In this document: positions 31,542 through 40,246 of the stretch, in pieces
How positions within the stretch are numbered: the first letter of the stretch is position 1
How the letters are laid out: every line of letters begins with the position of its first letter
Assembly: GCA_029778235.1 (NCBI GenBank)
Contig: JAKOQS010000043.1
Location: 1 to 46,030 of the forward strand
Direction of reading: 5' to 3'
Source: Chloroflexota bacterium
Lineage (GTDB): Bacteria; Chloroflexota; Limnocylindria; Limnocylindrales; CSP1-4
DNA: 46,030 nt
Notes under the pieces: model-generated
What the model saw: the letters and a program-made list of their open reading frames with translations, nothing else
Database searches by the model: none
Told to the model about the DNA's origin: nothing
Made by a program: the position numbers and the translations under genes

Positions 31542-34025
31542 ATGCCATCGAGTGACCTCCCCGACCGCGCGCGGGTCGTCGTCGTCGGCGGCGGGGCCAT
31601 CGGCACGAGCATCGCGTACCACCTCGCGAAGCTCGGCTGGCGCGACGTCGTCCTCCTCGAGCGCCGCACGCTCACCGCGGGGACGACGTGGCATGCCGCC
31701 GGCCTCGTCACGTCGGCGGGGATGTCCACCGAGACGATGACGTGGATGGCCCGCTACACGCGCGACCTGTGCGTGGAGATCGAGAAGGAGACGGGCCAGG
31801 AGACCGGCTTCCGACCGGTGGGCCACCTCCACCTCGCGACGACGCCCGGCCGTCTCGAGGGCCTCCGGCGCGACGCCGCCTTCCAGCGCGGCAAGGGCGT
31901 CCCCATCGAGGAGCTGTCGGGAGCGGAGTTCGGCCGCCTCTGGCCGGCGGCCCGCACCGACGACGTGCTCGGGGCCCTCTACGTGCCCGACGAGGGCCGC
32001 GTGAACCCGGCCGACCTCACGATGGCGTACGCGAAGGGCGCCCGGATGCTCGGGGGGCGGATCGTGGAGCACGTCGCGGCGACCGGGGTCACCACGGAGC
32101 GCACCCCTGCCGGCGGTCGCCGCGTGACGGGCGTCGTGACGGACCGCGGGACGATCGCCGCGGAGTACGTCGTCAACGCCGCCGGGATGTGGGCACGCGA
32201 GTTCGGGGCGCGCGCCGGCGTCTCGGTCCCGCTCCAGGCGGCCGAGCACTACTACCTCATCACGGACACGGTGGAGTGGGCGCACCGCGACCTCCCGATC
32301 GTCGAGGAGCCCGACCGGTACGGCTACTACCGCGAGGAGGGCGGCGGGATCCTCGTCGGCCTGTTCGAGCCCGTCGCCGCCCCGTGGTCGCTCGACGGCA
32401 TCCCCGCCGACGTCGCGTTCGCCACGCTGGAGCCCGACTGGGACCGGATCGGCCCGTACCTGGAGCGCGCGATGGACCGCTTCCCGTCGCTCGCGGACGC
32501 CGGGGTCCGGACGATGTTCTGCGGGCCGGAGAGCTTCACGCCCGACCTGTCCCCGCAGCTCGGCGAGGCGCCGGAGCTGCACGGGTACTTCGTCGCGGCG
32601 GGCCTCAACTCGCTCGGGATCCTCTTCAGCGGCGGCGTCGGCAGCCTCACCGCGCAGTGGATCGCGGACGGGCATGCCCCCGTCGACGTCACCGGCCTCA
32701 CCGTGGACCGCACGCAGCCGTTCGAGACGAGCCGGCGATTCCGACGCGACCGCGCGGTCGAGCAGCTGGGGGCGAGCTTCGGCGACGCCGCCTGGCCGAA
32801 CTGGCAGCCGCGGACCGCCCGGAACGTCCGCCGGTCGGTCATCCACGACCGGCTCGCGGCCGACGGCGCCCACTTCGGCGTCTCGTCGGGCTGGGAGTTC
32901 GCCGAGTGGTTCGCCGGGCCAGGGGAGAAGCCGGCGATCGAGCTCGGCTGGGGGCGCGACGCCTCGTGGCCGTTCCAGGTCGCCGAGCACCGCGCGGTCC
33001 GCGAGGGCGTCGGCATGATCGACATGTCGCTCATGGCCAAGCTCCTCGTCCAGGGGCGCGACGCGGAGCGGGTCCTGAACCGCGTCTGCGCGAACGACGT
33101 GGCCGTGCCGGTCGGCCGCGTCGTCTACACCCAGTGGCTCAACGAGGCCGGCGGCATCGAGGCGGACCTCACCGTCACGCGCCTGGCGGAGGATACGTAC
33201 CTCCTGGTGGTCTCGGACCTCACCCACCGGCGGATGGCGCCGTGGCTCCTCCGCCACGCCCCCGATGGCGCACACGTGACCGTCACGGACGTCACGTCCG
33301 GCATGGCCCTCCTCCAGGTCCAGGGGCCGCGCTCCCGCGATCTGCTCTCCCGCCTGACGAGCGCCGACCTCTCGACGCCCGCGTTCCCGTACATGACCGC
33401 GCAGGAGATCGACCTCCACTACGCCCGCGTCCTCGCGATGCGCGTCACCTACGTGGGCGAGCTCGGGTGGGAGCTCCACGTGCCCGCCGAGCAGGCGCTC
33501 ACCGTGTACGACGCCCTGCGGGAGGCGGGGGCCGACCTCGGCTACCGCAACGTGGGCCTGGGCGCGATGAGCAGCCTGCGCCTCGAGAAGGCGTACCGCG
33601 ACTACGGCGTGGACATCGACAACACGGACACGCCGCTCGACGTGGGCCTCGGGTTCGCGGTCGCCTGGGACAAGCCCGGCGGCTTCGTCGGGCGCGACGC
33701 CCTGCTCGCGGCTCGGGAGGCCCTCGCGGGCGGGCCACCGACACCTCGCCTGGTCCAGGTCCTCGTGGAGGACCCGGAGCCCCTGCTCTGGGGCGGCGAG
33801 CCGCTCCTCCGCGACGGCCGATGGCTCGGGTACGTGCGCGCGGGCGCGTACGGGCACACGCTCGGCGGCGCGGTGGGTCTCGCGGAGGTCGAGGACCCGT
33901 CGGGCCTGCCCGCGGAGGCGATCGACAGCGGCCGCTTCGAGGTGGACATCGCCGGCGTCCGGTACCCGGCACGCGCGTCGATCCGGCCGCTGTACGACCC
34001 GGACCGCCTGCGGGTCACGGCGTAG
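31542..34025 (+). CDS. Dimethylglycine/sarcosine dehydrogenase-like flavoprotein with aminomethyltransferase domains
   Basis: About 827 aa, the usual size of dimethylglycine or sarcosine dehydrogenases. The N-terminal DAO domain has RVVVVGGGAIGTSIAYHLAKLGW and TTWHAAGL, where H51 aligns with the His that carries covalent FAD in the mammalian enzymes. An FAO_M segment and the glycine-cleavage T-protein domains follow (VGMIDMSLMAKLLVQG, YTQWLNEAGGIEADLTV, GELGWELHVP, GLGAMSSLRLEKAYRDYG). Such enzymes demethylate N-methylated amino acids and pass the one-carbon unit to tetrahydrofolate. No folate or glycine-cleavage gene is adjacent, so the substrate is open. Starts at GTG 31395 or 31437 are possible but add only low-complexity residues. 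Confidence 0.88.
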   Translation: MPSSDLPDRARVVVVGGGAIGTSIAYHLAKLGWRDVVLLERRTLTAGTTWHAAGLVTSAGMSTETMTWMARYTRDLCVEIEKETGQETGFRPVGHLHLATTPGRLEGLRRDAAFQRGKGVPIEELSGAEFGRLWPAARTDDVLGALYVPDEGRVNPADLTMAYAKGARMLGGRIVEHVAATGVTTERTPAGGRRVTGVVTDRGTIAAEYVVNAAGMWAREFGARAGVSVPLQAAEHYYLITDTVEWAHRDLPIVEEPDRYGYYREEGGGILVGLFEPVAAPWSLDGIPADVAFATLEPDWDRIGPYLERAMDRFPSLADAGVRTMFCGPESFTPDLSPQLGEAPELHGYFVAAGLNSLGILFSGGVGSLTAQWIADGHAPVDVTGLTVDRTQPFETSRRFRRDRAVEQLGASFGDAAWPNWQPRTARNVRRSVIHDRLAADGAHFGVSSGWEFAEWFAGPGEKPAIELGWGRDASWPFQVAEHRAVREGVGMIDMSLMAKLLVQGRDAERVLNRVCANDVAVPVGRVVYTQWLNEAGGIEADLTVTRLAEDTYLLVVSDLTHRRMAPWLLRHAPDGAHVTVTDVTSGMALLQVQGPRSRDLLSRLTSADLSTPAFPYMTAQEIDLHYARVLAMRVTYVGELGWELHVPAEQALTVYDALREAGADLGYRNVGLGAMSSLRLEKAYRDYGVDIDNTDTPLDVGLGFAVAWDKPGGFVGRDALLAAREALAGGPPTPRLVQVLVEDPEPLLWGGEPLLRDGRWLGYVRAGAYGHTLGGAVGLAEVEDPSGLPAEAIDSGRFEVDIAGVRYPARASIRPLYDPDRLRVTA

Positions 34026-34040
34026 GGAGCGCCGGCCCTC

Positions 34041-34098
34041 GGCCGGGCGGCCGGGCGGCCGGGCGGCCGGGCGGCCGGGCGGCCGGGCGGCCGGGCGG
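34041..34098. repeat. Octamer microsatellite (GGCCGGGC)7
   Basis: Seven perfect head-to-tail copies of GGCCGGGC plus two bases, starting 15 bp after the dehydrogenase stop. It is non-coding and likely variable in copy number. Confidence 0.9.
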
Positions 34099-34208
34099 AT
34101 CGTGGGCCAGGGGGCGGGCATGCCGTTAGCCCCTGTACGCGACCCACCCGCCGCGGCGACGATCGGGCCACCCCGGCCGCGCCGTGGCGGTCGGGCACGG
34201 GAGCGGGC

Positions 34209-34892
34209 ATGGACGGCGTCGCGGGCATCCACGCGATCAGCATCGTGAGCGTGCCCGCGGCCGTGAGCGTGAACGTGTTCGCGATCCCCGAGGCCGAGGT
34301 CACCCTCGTCGACGCCGGGATCGCCGGGTCGCTCGAGCGGATCGAGCGCGGGCTGGCGGAGATCGGGCGGTCGCTCGCCGACGTGCGCCGCGTCGTCGTG
34401 ACGCACGGCCACCCCGACCACGCCGGTACCGCGGCCGATCTGGAGGCCGCAGGCGCGGAGGTGTGCATCCACCCGGCCGACTTCGAGCGCCTCAAGGTGG
34501 GCGTCCGCGATGCGCTGCGGCGTCCGTCCCGGGGGCGCCTGTTCGCCTCCGTCGTGCGCCCGCCGATCGCCATCCGCCCGCTCGAGGACGGGGACGTCCT
34601 CCCGATCCTCGGCGGCCTGCGCGTCGTCCACACGCCCGGCCACACGCCCGGCAGCATCTGCCTCTACGCCGCGCGCGACCGCATCCTGTTCACGGGCGAC
34701 ACCCTGCAGGTGCGGCGCGGCCGGGTGGTCTTCGCGAGCCGCATCTACAGCGACGACTACGCGGCCGCGAAGGCGAGCGTGCGGAAGATGGCCGCGCTCG
34801 ACGTGGCGACCATCGTCTTCTCCCACTACCCGCCCTGGACGGACCAGGCGAACGAGGCCCTCGAGGCGCTCGCCGACAGGGCCGGCCACTGA
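34209..34892 (+). CDS. Metallo-beta-lactamase-fold hydrolase (glyoxalase II-like)
   Basis: A 227-aa protein, about the length of the short MBL-fold hydrolases. The zinc motif is THGHPDHAG, followed by the ligand His in HTPGHTPGSICLY, Asp in FTGDTLQV and the terminal His in FSHYPPW. NVFAIPEAEVTLVDAGIAGS is the typical first strand pair of the group. The HTPGHTPGS and GD motifs favour thioester or lactone hydrolases of the glyoxalase II group, but the substrate cannot be assigned. It ends 29 nt before the acyl-CoA ligase fusion and probably shares its transcript, so an acyl-thioester substrate is a reasonable guess. Confidence 0.88.
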   Translation: MDGVAGIHAISIVSVPAAVSVNVFAIPEAEVTLVDAGIAGSLERIERGLAEIGRSLADVRRVVVTHGHPDHAGTAADLEAAGAEVCIHPADFERLKVGVRDALRRPSRGRLFASVVRPPIAIRPLEDGDVLPILGGLRVVHTPGHTPGSICLYAARDRILFTGDTLQVRRGRVVFASRIYSDDYAAAKASVRKMAALDVATIVFSHYPPWTDQANEALEALADRAGH

Positions 34893-34921
34893 GCCCGGAT
34901 CCCCACATGGAGGTCGCGGCC

Positions 34922-37432
34922 ATGGAGACGCTGGTCCAGATGGTCGAGGAGGTCGGCGCCCGGTTCGACCGGCGGCCGGCGCTGATGATCCGCCCCTCCT
35001 TCCGGACCCGCACGGTGCGCTACCGCGACCTCCGGACGGCCGTGCCGCGCGTGGCCCGCGTCCTCGCAGACGAGGGGCTCACGCCCGGCGACAGGGCGAT
35101 CCTCTGGTCGGTGAACCGGCCCGAGTGGGGGCTCGCCTTCTTCGGGCTGATCCACGCCGGCGGCGTCGCCGTGCCCCTCGACGTGCGTCACCCGGTCGAG
35201 TTCGGGCGCAGGATCGTCCAGCAGACCGAGGCGCGCCTCGTCATCGCCTGCCGTCAGACCGAGAAGGCCGCCCGCGAGCTCGGCATCCCGGTCGTCCTCG
35301 TCGAATCGCTGCCCGACCGCGCCCGGCGCGCCGCGCCGCTCCCGCCCGCTCCCGTCAGCCCGGACGACCTCGCCGAGATCGTCTTCACGAGCGGGACGAC
35401 CGGCGATCCGAAGGGGGCGATGCTGAGCCATCGCAACCTGCTCTCCGTCACCCGCGGAATGACCGCCATCGTGCCGTTCGGCAAGGACGACCGGATGGTG
35501 TCGGTCCTGCCGCTCTCGCACCTCTACGAGCAGGTCCTGGGCTTCATCGCGCCGCTCACGGTCGGCGCGAGCGTGGTGTACCCCGTCAGCCGCCAGCCGA
35601 TCGTCCTCCTGCGGACGTTCCGCGATTTCAGGGCCTCGATCCTCCTGATCGTGCCCCAGGGCCTTCGGCTCATCGACACCGCGATCGAGCGACGGGTCGA
35701 CCAGGCCGGCCGACGCGATGCTTTCGAGAACCTGCACGCCCTCGCCCGCGCCCTCCCGAAGCCGGCACGACGGGTCCTCTTCTCGCCGGTCCTCTCGCCG
35801 ATCGGCGGGAAGCTCCACACCGTCGGCCTCGGCGCCTCGGCGATGGACCTCGATCTCGGCAGGCGATGGACGGAGATGGGGATCGACGTCCTGCAGGGCT
35901 ACGGGGCGACGGAGATGGGGCCGGTCGTCACGTTCACCCGGCCGGAGCGGAACCGGATGGAGACGGTCGGCGAGCCGATCCCCGGCGTGGAGATCCGCCT
36001 CGCCGACGACGGCGAAGTCCTGGCGCGCGGCCCCGGCCGCTTCGCCGGCTACTGGCGGAATCCGGAGGCCACGGCGGCGGCGATCGACACCGACGGCTGG
36101 TACCACACCGGCGATCTCGGCCTGCTCACCCCGGACGGGTTCCTCGTCTTCCGCGGTCGCAAGAAGGACATGCTCGCCCTCCCCGACGGCCAGAAGGTGT
36201 ACGCGGAGGACGTGGAGGCGGTCCTCCGCCAGGACGAGCGCCTCACCGACGCGGCTGTGGTCGGGTGGCCGATCGGCGCGGACCTCCGCGTCCATGCGAT
36301 CCTCCTCCTCGACGACCCGGCCGCTGCCGAGGACGTCGTCAGGTCCGCGAACCTGCGCCTCGCTCCGCACCAGCGGATCCGCGCCTTCACCGTGTGGCCC
36401 GAGGAGGACCTGCCGCGCACGCACACGATGAAGGTGAAGAAGCCCCAGGTCCTGGAGCGACTGCCGGAGCTGATCGCGGCTGCGGACGCCGGGGCCGCGG
36501 CGGCGACGGCCGGTTCGACTAGGATCGGCGCGAAGCTCGACGCGCGACCCGCCGATCCGGTGGCGGCCGTGATCGCCGAGGTCGCGGGCGTGCCCGCCGA
36601 GCGGCTGGTCCCGACGGCGCGCCTGGAGTCGGACCTCGAGATGGACTCGCTCAAGCGCGTCGAGCTCCTCGGCGTGATCGAGGAGGAGCTCGGCATCTAC
36701 CTCGACGACGACGCGCTGGCCCCGGACGCGACCGTTGCCGACGTCGCCGCGATGCTCGAGGCGGCCCGCGGTCAGAAGCGCAAGCCGATGCGGTGGGGCT
36801 GGCCTCTCAGCCCGGTCGTCCGGGCGGTCGGGGTCGCCTCCCAGCTGTTCGTCATGTACCCGCTGGCGACCCTCTTCTACCGCGTCAGGACGACCGGGAT
36901 GGAGGCGCTCCGCGACCTCGACGGACCGGTCCTCATCACGCCGAACCACTGCCTCCACCTGGACAACGCGATCATCCTCAGCCGCCTGCCGATCTCCGTC
37001 CGCTGGAAGCTGTCGGTCGCCGCCGGCGCCGAGACCATCTACGGCAACCCGGTCAAGGGCGTCCTGGCCTCGATCCTGGCGAACGCGTTCCCGCTCGCCC
37101 GCGAGGGATCCGTGCGGCGCAGCCTCGAGCTGCTGGGGGCGCGGCTCGACAAGGGCTTCAACATCCTCCTCTACCCGGAAGGGAAGCTGACCGTGGGCGG
37201 GCCGCTCCAGCCGTTCAAGGCGGGCGCCGGCCTCATCGCGGTGGAGGGAGGCACGCCGATCGTGCCGGTGAGGCTGCGGGTGAACCGGATCTCCATCATC
37301 GACCGGCGGCGCCTGCCGAGCGCGTTCCGCGGCGACGTCGAGATCGTCGTCGGGACGCCGCTCGTCTTCGACGCCGACACCGACGCGGCCACCGCCACGC
37401 AGGCGCTCCAGGAGGCCGTCGCGGCGCTGTAG
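34922..37432 (+). CDS. Acyl-CoA/AMP ligase - acyl carrier protein - PlsC acyltransferase fusion
   Basis: An 836-aa three-domain enzyme. Residues 1 to about 520 are an AMP-forming acyl ligase (TSGTTGDPKGAMLSHRN near 157, YGATEMGP, GWYHTGDLG, GRKKDMLALPDGQKVY). Residues about 540-615 form an acyl-carrier domain with the phosphopantetheine attachment site S576 in LEMDSLKRVELL. The rest is a PlsC-type acyltransferase with the HX4D pair H676/D681 (NHCLHLDNA) and YPEGKLT. The layout suggests activation of a fatty acid, loading on the tethered carrier, and transfer to a lipid or other acceptor, comparable in idea to Aas. ATG 34922 is preferred because GGAGG lies 8 nt upstream; ATG 34907 is in frame. 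Soluble except for weak hydrophobic stretches near the acyltransferase. Confidence 0.9.
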   Translation: METLVQMVEEVGARFDRRPALMIRPSFRTRTVRYRDLRTAVPRVARVLADEGLTPGDRAILWSVNRPEWGLAFFGLIHAGGVAVPLDVRHPVEFGRRIVQQTEARLVIACRQTEKAARELGIPVVLVESLPDRARRAAPLPPAPVSPDDLAEIVFTSGTTGDPKGAMLSHRNLLSVTRGMTAIVPFGKDDRMVSVLPLSHLYEQVLGFIAPLTVGASVVYPVSRQPIVLLRTFRDFRASILLIVPQGLRLIDTAIERRVDQAGRRDAFENLHALARALPKPARRVLFSPVLSPIGGKLHTVGLGASAMDLDLGRRWTEMGIDVLQGYGATEMGPVVTFTRPERNRMETVGEPIPGVEIRLADDGEVLARGPGRFAGYWRNPEATAAAIDTDGWYHTGDLGLLTPDGFLVFRGRKKDMLALPDGQKVYAEDVEAVLRQDERLTDAAVVGWPIGADLRVHAILLLDDPAAAEDVVRSANLRLAPHQRIRAFTVWPEEDLPRTHTMKVKKPQVLERLPELIAAADAGAAAATAGSTRIGAKLDARPADPVAAVIAEVAGVPAERLVPTARLESDLEMDSLKRVELLGVIEEELGIYLDDDALAPDATVADVAAMLEAARGQKRKPMRWGWPLSPVVRAVGVASQLFVMYPLATLFYRVRTTGMEALRDLDGPVLITPNHCLHLDNAIILSRLPISVRWKLSVAAGAETIYGNPVKGVLASILANAFPLAREGSVRRSLELLGARLDKGFNILLYPEGKLTVGGPLQPFKAGAGLIAVEGGTPIVPVRLRVNRISIIDRRRLPSAFRGDVEIVVGTPLVFDADTDAATATQALQEAVAAL

Positions 37433-37609
37433 GGCGCGGATGCACGACGGGCGCCCGCGGCCGAGCGAGCCACGCGGCTAGCCCGGCACCCGTCGGAACG
37501 CGGTCGTCCGGCGGCCCAGTCACCCTCCGGCCGGAACCGGTAGTAGAGAAGCGTAGTAGAGAAGCGGCCCCTCCCTCGTCGCCGCGCGCCGCGTGCCTGT
37601 CGCGACCCG

Positions 37610-38413
37610 TCAACCCCCTGGCCCAGCGATCCGCCCTACCCCGGCGAGGCCGATGACGAGCGGACCGAGCTCCTCCACCACCACCCGTCGGCCGGTCCGC
37701 TCGAGCGCGCTACGCCAGGCCGGCACGTCCAGGCCCAGGCCCTTCGCGTACCAGTCGAGTTGATCTGATCGGCCGTTCGCTGCGAGCAGGTCGCGCACCC
37801 GGGGGATGTCACCGGGCGGGACGACCGGCACGTCCACGATCACGATCGGCCCGCGTCCGTCGACGACCCGGAGCATCTCGGCCGCCGCCGGGGGCTGCTC
37901 GACGGGCGCGAGGTGGCTCACCGCGTACGTGCTGATCAGGGCGTCCACCGCGCGATCCGGCAGGGGGACCGAGGCGAGGTGCCCGTCGAGCACGTCGGCC
38001 TCCGGGACTCGCACGACCGCGACCGCACGCATCCCCGCCGACGGATCGACTCCGGTGACGCGAGCGCCGAGGTCCGCGAGCCGGCGGAGGAAGGCGCCGG
38101 TCCCGCACCCGACGTCGACGACGTGCGCGCCGTGGAGCGCTCCGCGCACGGCCGACGGAGCCCACCGGTTGGCGTCGGCGGCGGGCGCAGCCGGAGGAGC
38201 CGACTCGGCGGCGTCGCCGGCGAGCACGGCCGGCAGACTCGACCCGGCGACCTCGCGACCTGCCCCGCGGGTGCTACCGAGCCCTGCCACGAGCCACCGC
38301 GCTGCGAACTCCCACGCCGCGTCGTACGCGAGCCACGGGTCGCCGGTGTCGTGGTCGTACGTCGCCGCCCACGCGTCGAATCGCGGGATCCACTCCCGCC
38401 ACGCGTCGCCCAT
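37610..38413 (-). CDS. SAM-dependent methyltransferase (class I)
   Basis: A 267-aa Rossmann-fold methyltransferase. Motif I is VVDVGCGTGAFLRRLADLGARVTGVDPS, the post-I acidic residue is D in GVDPS, and DALISTYAVSHLAP is the motif IV region. The N-terminus FDAWAATYDHDTGDPW resembles YrrT/YdaC-type small-molecule methyltransferases. An Ala-rich insert of about 40 residues precedes motif I. The substrate is unknown. ATG with GGTGGAGG upstream. It is divergent from the arsR-led sulfur cluster, about 235 bp away. Confidence 0.85.
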   Translation of the reverse strand: MGDAWREWIPRFDAWAATYDHDTGDPWLAYDAAWEFAARWLVAGLGSTRGAGREVAGSSLPAVLAGDAAESAPPAAPAADANRWAPSAVRGALHGAHVVDVGCGTGAFLRRLADLGARVTGVDPSAGMRAVAVVRVPEADVLDGHLASVPLPDRAVDALISTYAVSHLAPVEQPPAAAEMLRVVDGRGPIVIVDVPVVPPGDIPRVRDLLAANGRSDQLDWYAKGLGLDVPAWRSALERTGRRVVVEELGPLVIGLAGVGRIAGPGG

Positions 38414-38518
38414 CTCGCCTCCACCGGCCGCGCCGGGCCCGAGCGCCCCGGACGAACACTACCGCGCGCCCGCCCCCGACCCCGCGATGCCGGGACCGTT
38501 CGGACCCTCCTCGTCATG

Positions 38519-38571
38519 ACATATGGCAGAGACATATACCATGTGGACGCATATAGCATGCCCTCACATAT
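38519..38571 (+). promoter_or_regulatory. AT-rich array of CATAT motifs, probable operator/promoter of arsR cluster
   Basis: A 53-bp AT-rich island in otherwise GC-rich DNA. RCATAT occurs four times, starting at 38519, 38532, 38549 and 38566 (steps of 13, 17 and 17 bp). The last copy is the centre of an inverted repeat, CCCTCA-CATA-TGAGGG. TATACC and TATAGC in the island could serve as -10 boxes. It lies about 80-130 bp before the GTG of the ArsR-type regulator and also upstream of the divergent methyltransferase. The likely reading is an autoregulatory ArsR operator. Confidence 0.6.
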
Positions 38572-38648
38572 GAGGGGTCGCGTGCGCCGTTCGGTTTCGC
38601 CGCCCGGCGGCACGACACGATCCACGATCCGATCGGGAGCGGACCACG

Positions 38649-39062
38649 GTGATCGAGACCGCGAGCGACATCGACGACATCCAGGCGTCGCTCATGCGCA
38701 CGCTCGCCAGCGCGAACCGCCTGCGGATCCTGCACCGGCTGAGCGACGGCCCCATGGACGTCACGGAGATCGCCCGCGCCCTCTCGATCCCCCAGCCGGT
38801 GGCCTCCCAGCACCTCGCGGCGATGCGTGCGGCCGGCGTCGTGGAGTCCCAGCGCGACGGTCGCTGCGTCCGCTACGCGCTCGTCGACCCCGGGATCGTG
38901 GCCGCATGCGGACTGATGCGCCAGGTCCTCATCAGGCGGCTGGCACGCCTGGGCGATCTGGCCGCGGCCGCGGCCGGGGCCGCGGTGCCGACGGGTCCGG
39001 CCTCCATGTCACACGCGGCCCCCGTGGTCGCGAACACATCACGCGAGGTCCCCTCCACGTGA
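38649..39062 (+). CDS. ArsR-family transcriptional regulator
   Basis: A 137-aa winged-helix regulator. The helix-turn-helix is MDVTEIARALSIPQPVASQHLAAMRAAGVV, followed by the wing SQRDGRCVRYALVD. It has two cysteines, C73 and C87; the N-terminal cysteine used by sulfur sensors of the BigR/SqrR type (in the ILC-like position) is His29 here, so a classical C-C persulfide switch is not obvious. A 30-residue Ala-rich tail follows. The stop overlaps the GTG of the DsrE gene (GTGA), which places it as first gene of the sulfur cluster. ArsR-type repressors are known to control sHdr and Sox sulfur-oxidation genes, so a similar role is inferred. Confidence 0.88.
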   Translation: MIETASDIDDIQASLMRTLASANRLRILHRLSDGPMDVTEIARALSIPQPVASQHLAAMRAAGVVESQRDGRCVRYALVDPGIVAACGLMRQVLIRRLARLGDLAAAAAGAAVPTGPASMSHAAPVVANTSREVPST

Positions 39063-39466
39063 ACGACGCACTCTCGATCGTCCTGTTCTCCGGCACGGAG
39101 GACAAGCTCCACGCGGCCGGCACGATCTGCGCCGGCGCGGCGGCGATGGGCAGGCCCGTGAACGTCCTGCTCATGTACTGGGCGCTCGACGCCTTCCGCG
39201 CGGATCGCATCGAGAACGACCACGGGCTCGCGTACGACGCCGCGCGCCCCCGCTTCAACGAGCCGGTGGAGAAGGTCGGCCACATCCCGTGGCTCGAGAC
39301 GTTCCGGCAGGCGAAGGAGATCGGCGAGGTGTCGATCCTCGCCTGCTCCGGCTCGCTCGAGGTCCTGGGTCTCGACCCGATGGCGATGGACCCGCTCGTC
39401 GACCAGGCCGGCGGGATCGCCTCGTTCCTCATGGCTGCCGAGGGCAGCCAGCTCATCTTCATCTGA
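39059..39466 (+). CDS. DsrE/DsrF-like family protein (1)
   Basis: A 135-aa DsrE-like protein. SIVLFSGTEDKLHAAGTICAGAAAMGRPVNVLLMYWALD matches the family's first Rossmann-like half and SILACSGSLEVLGL holds the conserved C96 that could carry a persulfide. The C-terminus FLMAAEGSQLIFI is also typical. DsrE-type proteins relay sulfane sulfur between partners such as TusA and Hdr or Dsr enzymes. GTG start overlapping arsR. It is followed 56 bp later by a second DsrE-like gene. Confidence 0.87.
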   Translation: MNDALSIVLFSGTEDKLHAAGTICAGAAAMGRPVNVLLMYWALDAFRADRIENDHGLAYDAARPRFNEPVEKVGHIPWLETFRQAKEIGEVSILACSGSLEVLGLDPMAMDPLVDQAGGIASFLMAAEGSQLIFI

Positions 39467-39522
39467 GAGCGGTGCGGGCGGACGGCCCCCGCGTTTCAGC
39501 CCACAGGGCGAAGGAGAACCCC

Positions 39523-39891
39523 ATGGCGGAGGCCGAGAAGCTGGTCTTCATGGTCACCCACGGACCGAGCCATCCGGAGCACGCGACGATCCCGTTCGTC
39601 ATGGCGGCCGCCGCGCTCGCCTCCGACGTGCAGGTCGTGCTGGGCTTCCAGGCGGAAGGCGTCGAGCTCGTGAAGAAGGGCGTCGCCGAGACGGTGGCCG
39701 CCCCCGAGTTCCCCCCGCTCGCGAAGCTGCTGGACGACGTCCGCCAGCTCGGCGGACTCCTCCTCGTCTGCGGACCCTGCGTGAAGAACCGCGGCATCGC
39801 CGCGGACGACCTGGTCGACGGCGCCGAGATCGTCGCCGCCGGCCGCTTCATCGCCGAGATCACCTCGGCCACCAACAGCCTCGTCTACTAG
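39523..39891 (+). CDS. DsrE-like family protein (2) with CxxC
   Basis: A 122-aa protein of the DsrE fold: KLVFMVTHGPSHPEHATIPFVMAAAALASDVQVVLGFQAEGVELV, then the conserved region LLLVCGPCVKNRGI with C83xxC86. The CxxC may form a trisulfide or carry persulfide sulfur. It differs from the upstream paralogue, which has a single Cys at the matching place. ATG with AAGGAG 6 nt upstream. The pair of dissimilar DsrE proteins may act in series, or as a hetero-oligomer like DsrEFH, although no DsrH-like gene is present. Confidence 0.86.
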   Translation: MAEAEKLVFMVTHGPSHPEHATIPFVMAAAALASDVQVVLGFQAEGVELVKKGVAETVAAPEFPPLAKLLDDVRQLGGLLLVCGPCVKNRGIAADDLVDGAEIVAAGRFIAEITSATNSLVY

Positions 39892-39918
39892 GCCATCCAC
39901 CCCAGGGAGATCGACACC

Positions 39919-40179
39919 ATGACCGCGACCGCCACCGAGCTCGAGAGCATGACCACCGCCAAGGTCGTCGACGCCCGCGGGTCCGCCTGCCCCGGCCCGC
40001 TCCTCGAGGCCAAGAAGAGCATGGGCACCGTGCCCGTCGGCTCCGTCATCGAGATCTGGTCCACCGACCCGGTGACCAAGTCGGACATCGGCGCCTGGTC
40101 GGCGAAGGTGGGCCACGAGTTCCTGGGCTACGTCGAGGCCGACGGGTACGACCGCGTCTTCGTCCGGCGACAGAAGTAG
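39919..40179 (+). CDS. TusA-family sulfur carrier protein
   Basis: An 86-aa TusA-like protein. The motif ACPGPLLEAKKSM, with C24 in the CPGP motif, is the persulfide-carrying signature. The rest (GSVIEIWSTDPVTKSDIGAWSAKVGHEFLGYVEADG) is the usual two-strand, two-helix fold. TusA is a central hub for sulfane sulfur in tRNA thiolation and in Hdr/Dsr-dependent sulfur oxidation. Its position between DsrE genes and hdrA-type genes points to the latter. RBS GGGAGAT is 8 nt before the ATG. 27 bp separates it from the DsrE gene. Confidence 0.92.
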   Translation: MTATATELESMTTAKVVDARGSACPGPLLEAKKSMGTVPVGSVIEIWSTDPVTKSDIGAWSAKVGHEFLGYVEADGYDRVFVRRQK

Positions 40180-40246
40180 CCGACGTCATCGGGCCGGCGG
40201 CGCCTCCTCCTGTCGTCGCCGGCCCCGCCCGCCAGGAGCCCGCTCC

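Noticed and set aside
30279..34889. A 1536-codon open frame on the minus strand covering the dehydrogenase and both metallo-hydrolases
   Set aside because: Only the last 331 codons (from 31274) have family motifs. The rest is antisense to well-supported genes and is His/Arg/Val-rich shadow sequence of high-GC DNA.
37540..37565. Tandem 13-mer GTAGTAGAGAAGC twice behind the acyl-ligase fusion gene
   Set aside because: A real duplication, but only two copies in a convergent gap with no hairpin or promoter feature; too little to claim a function.
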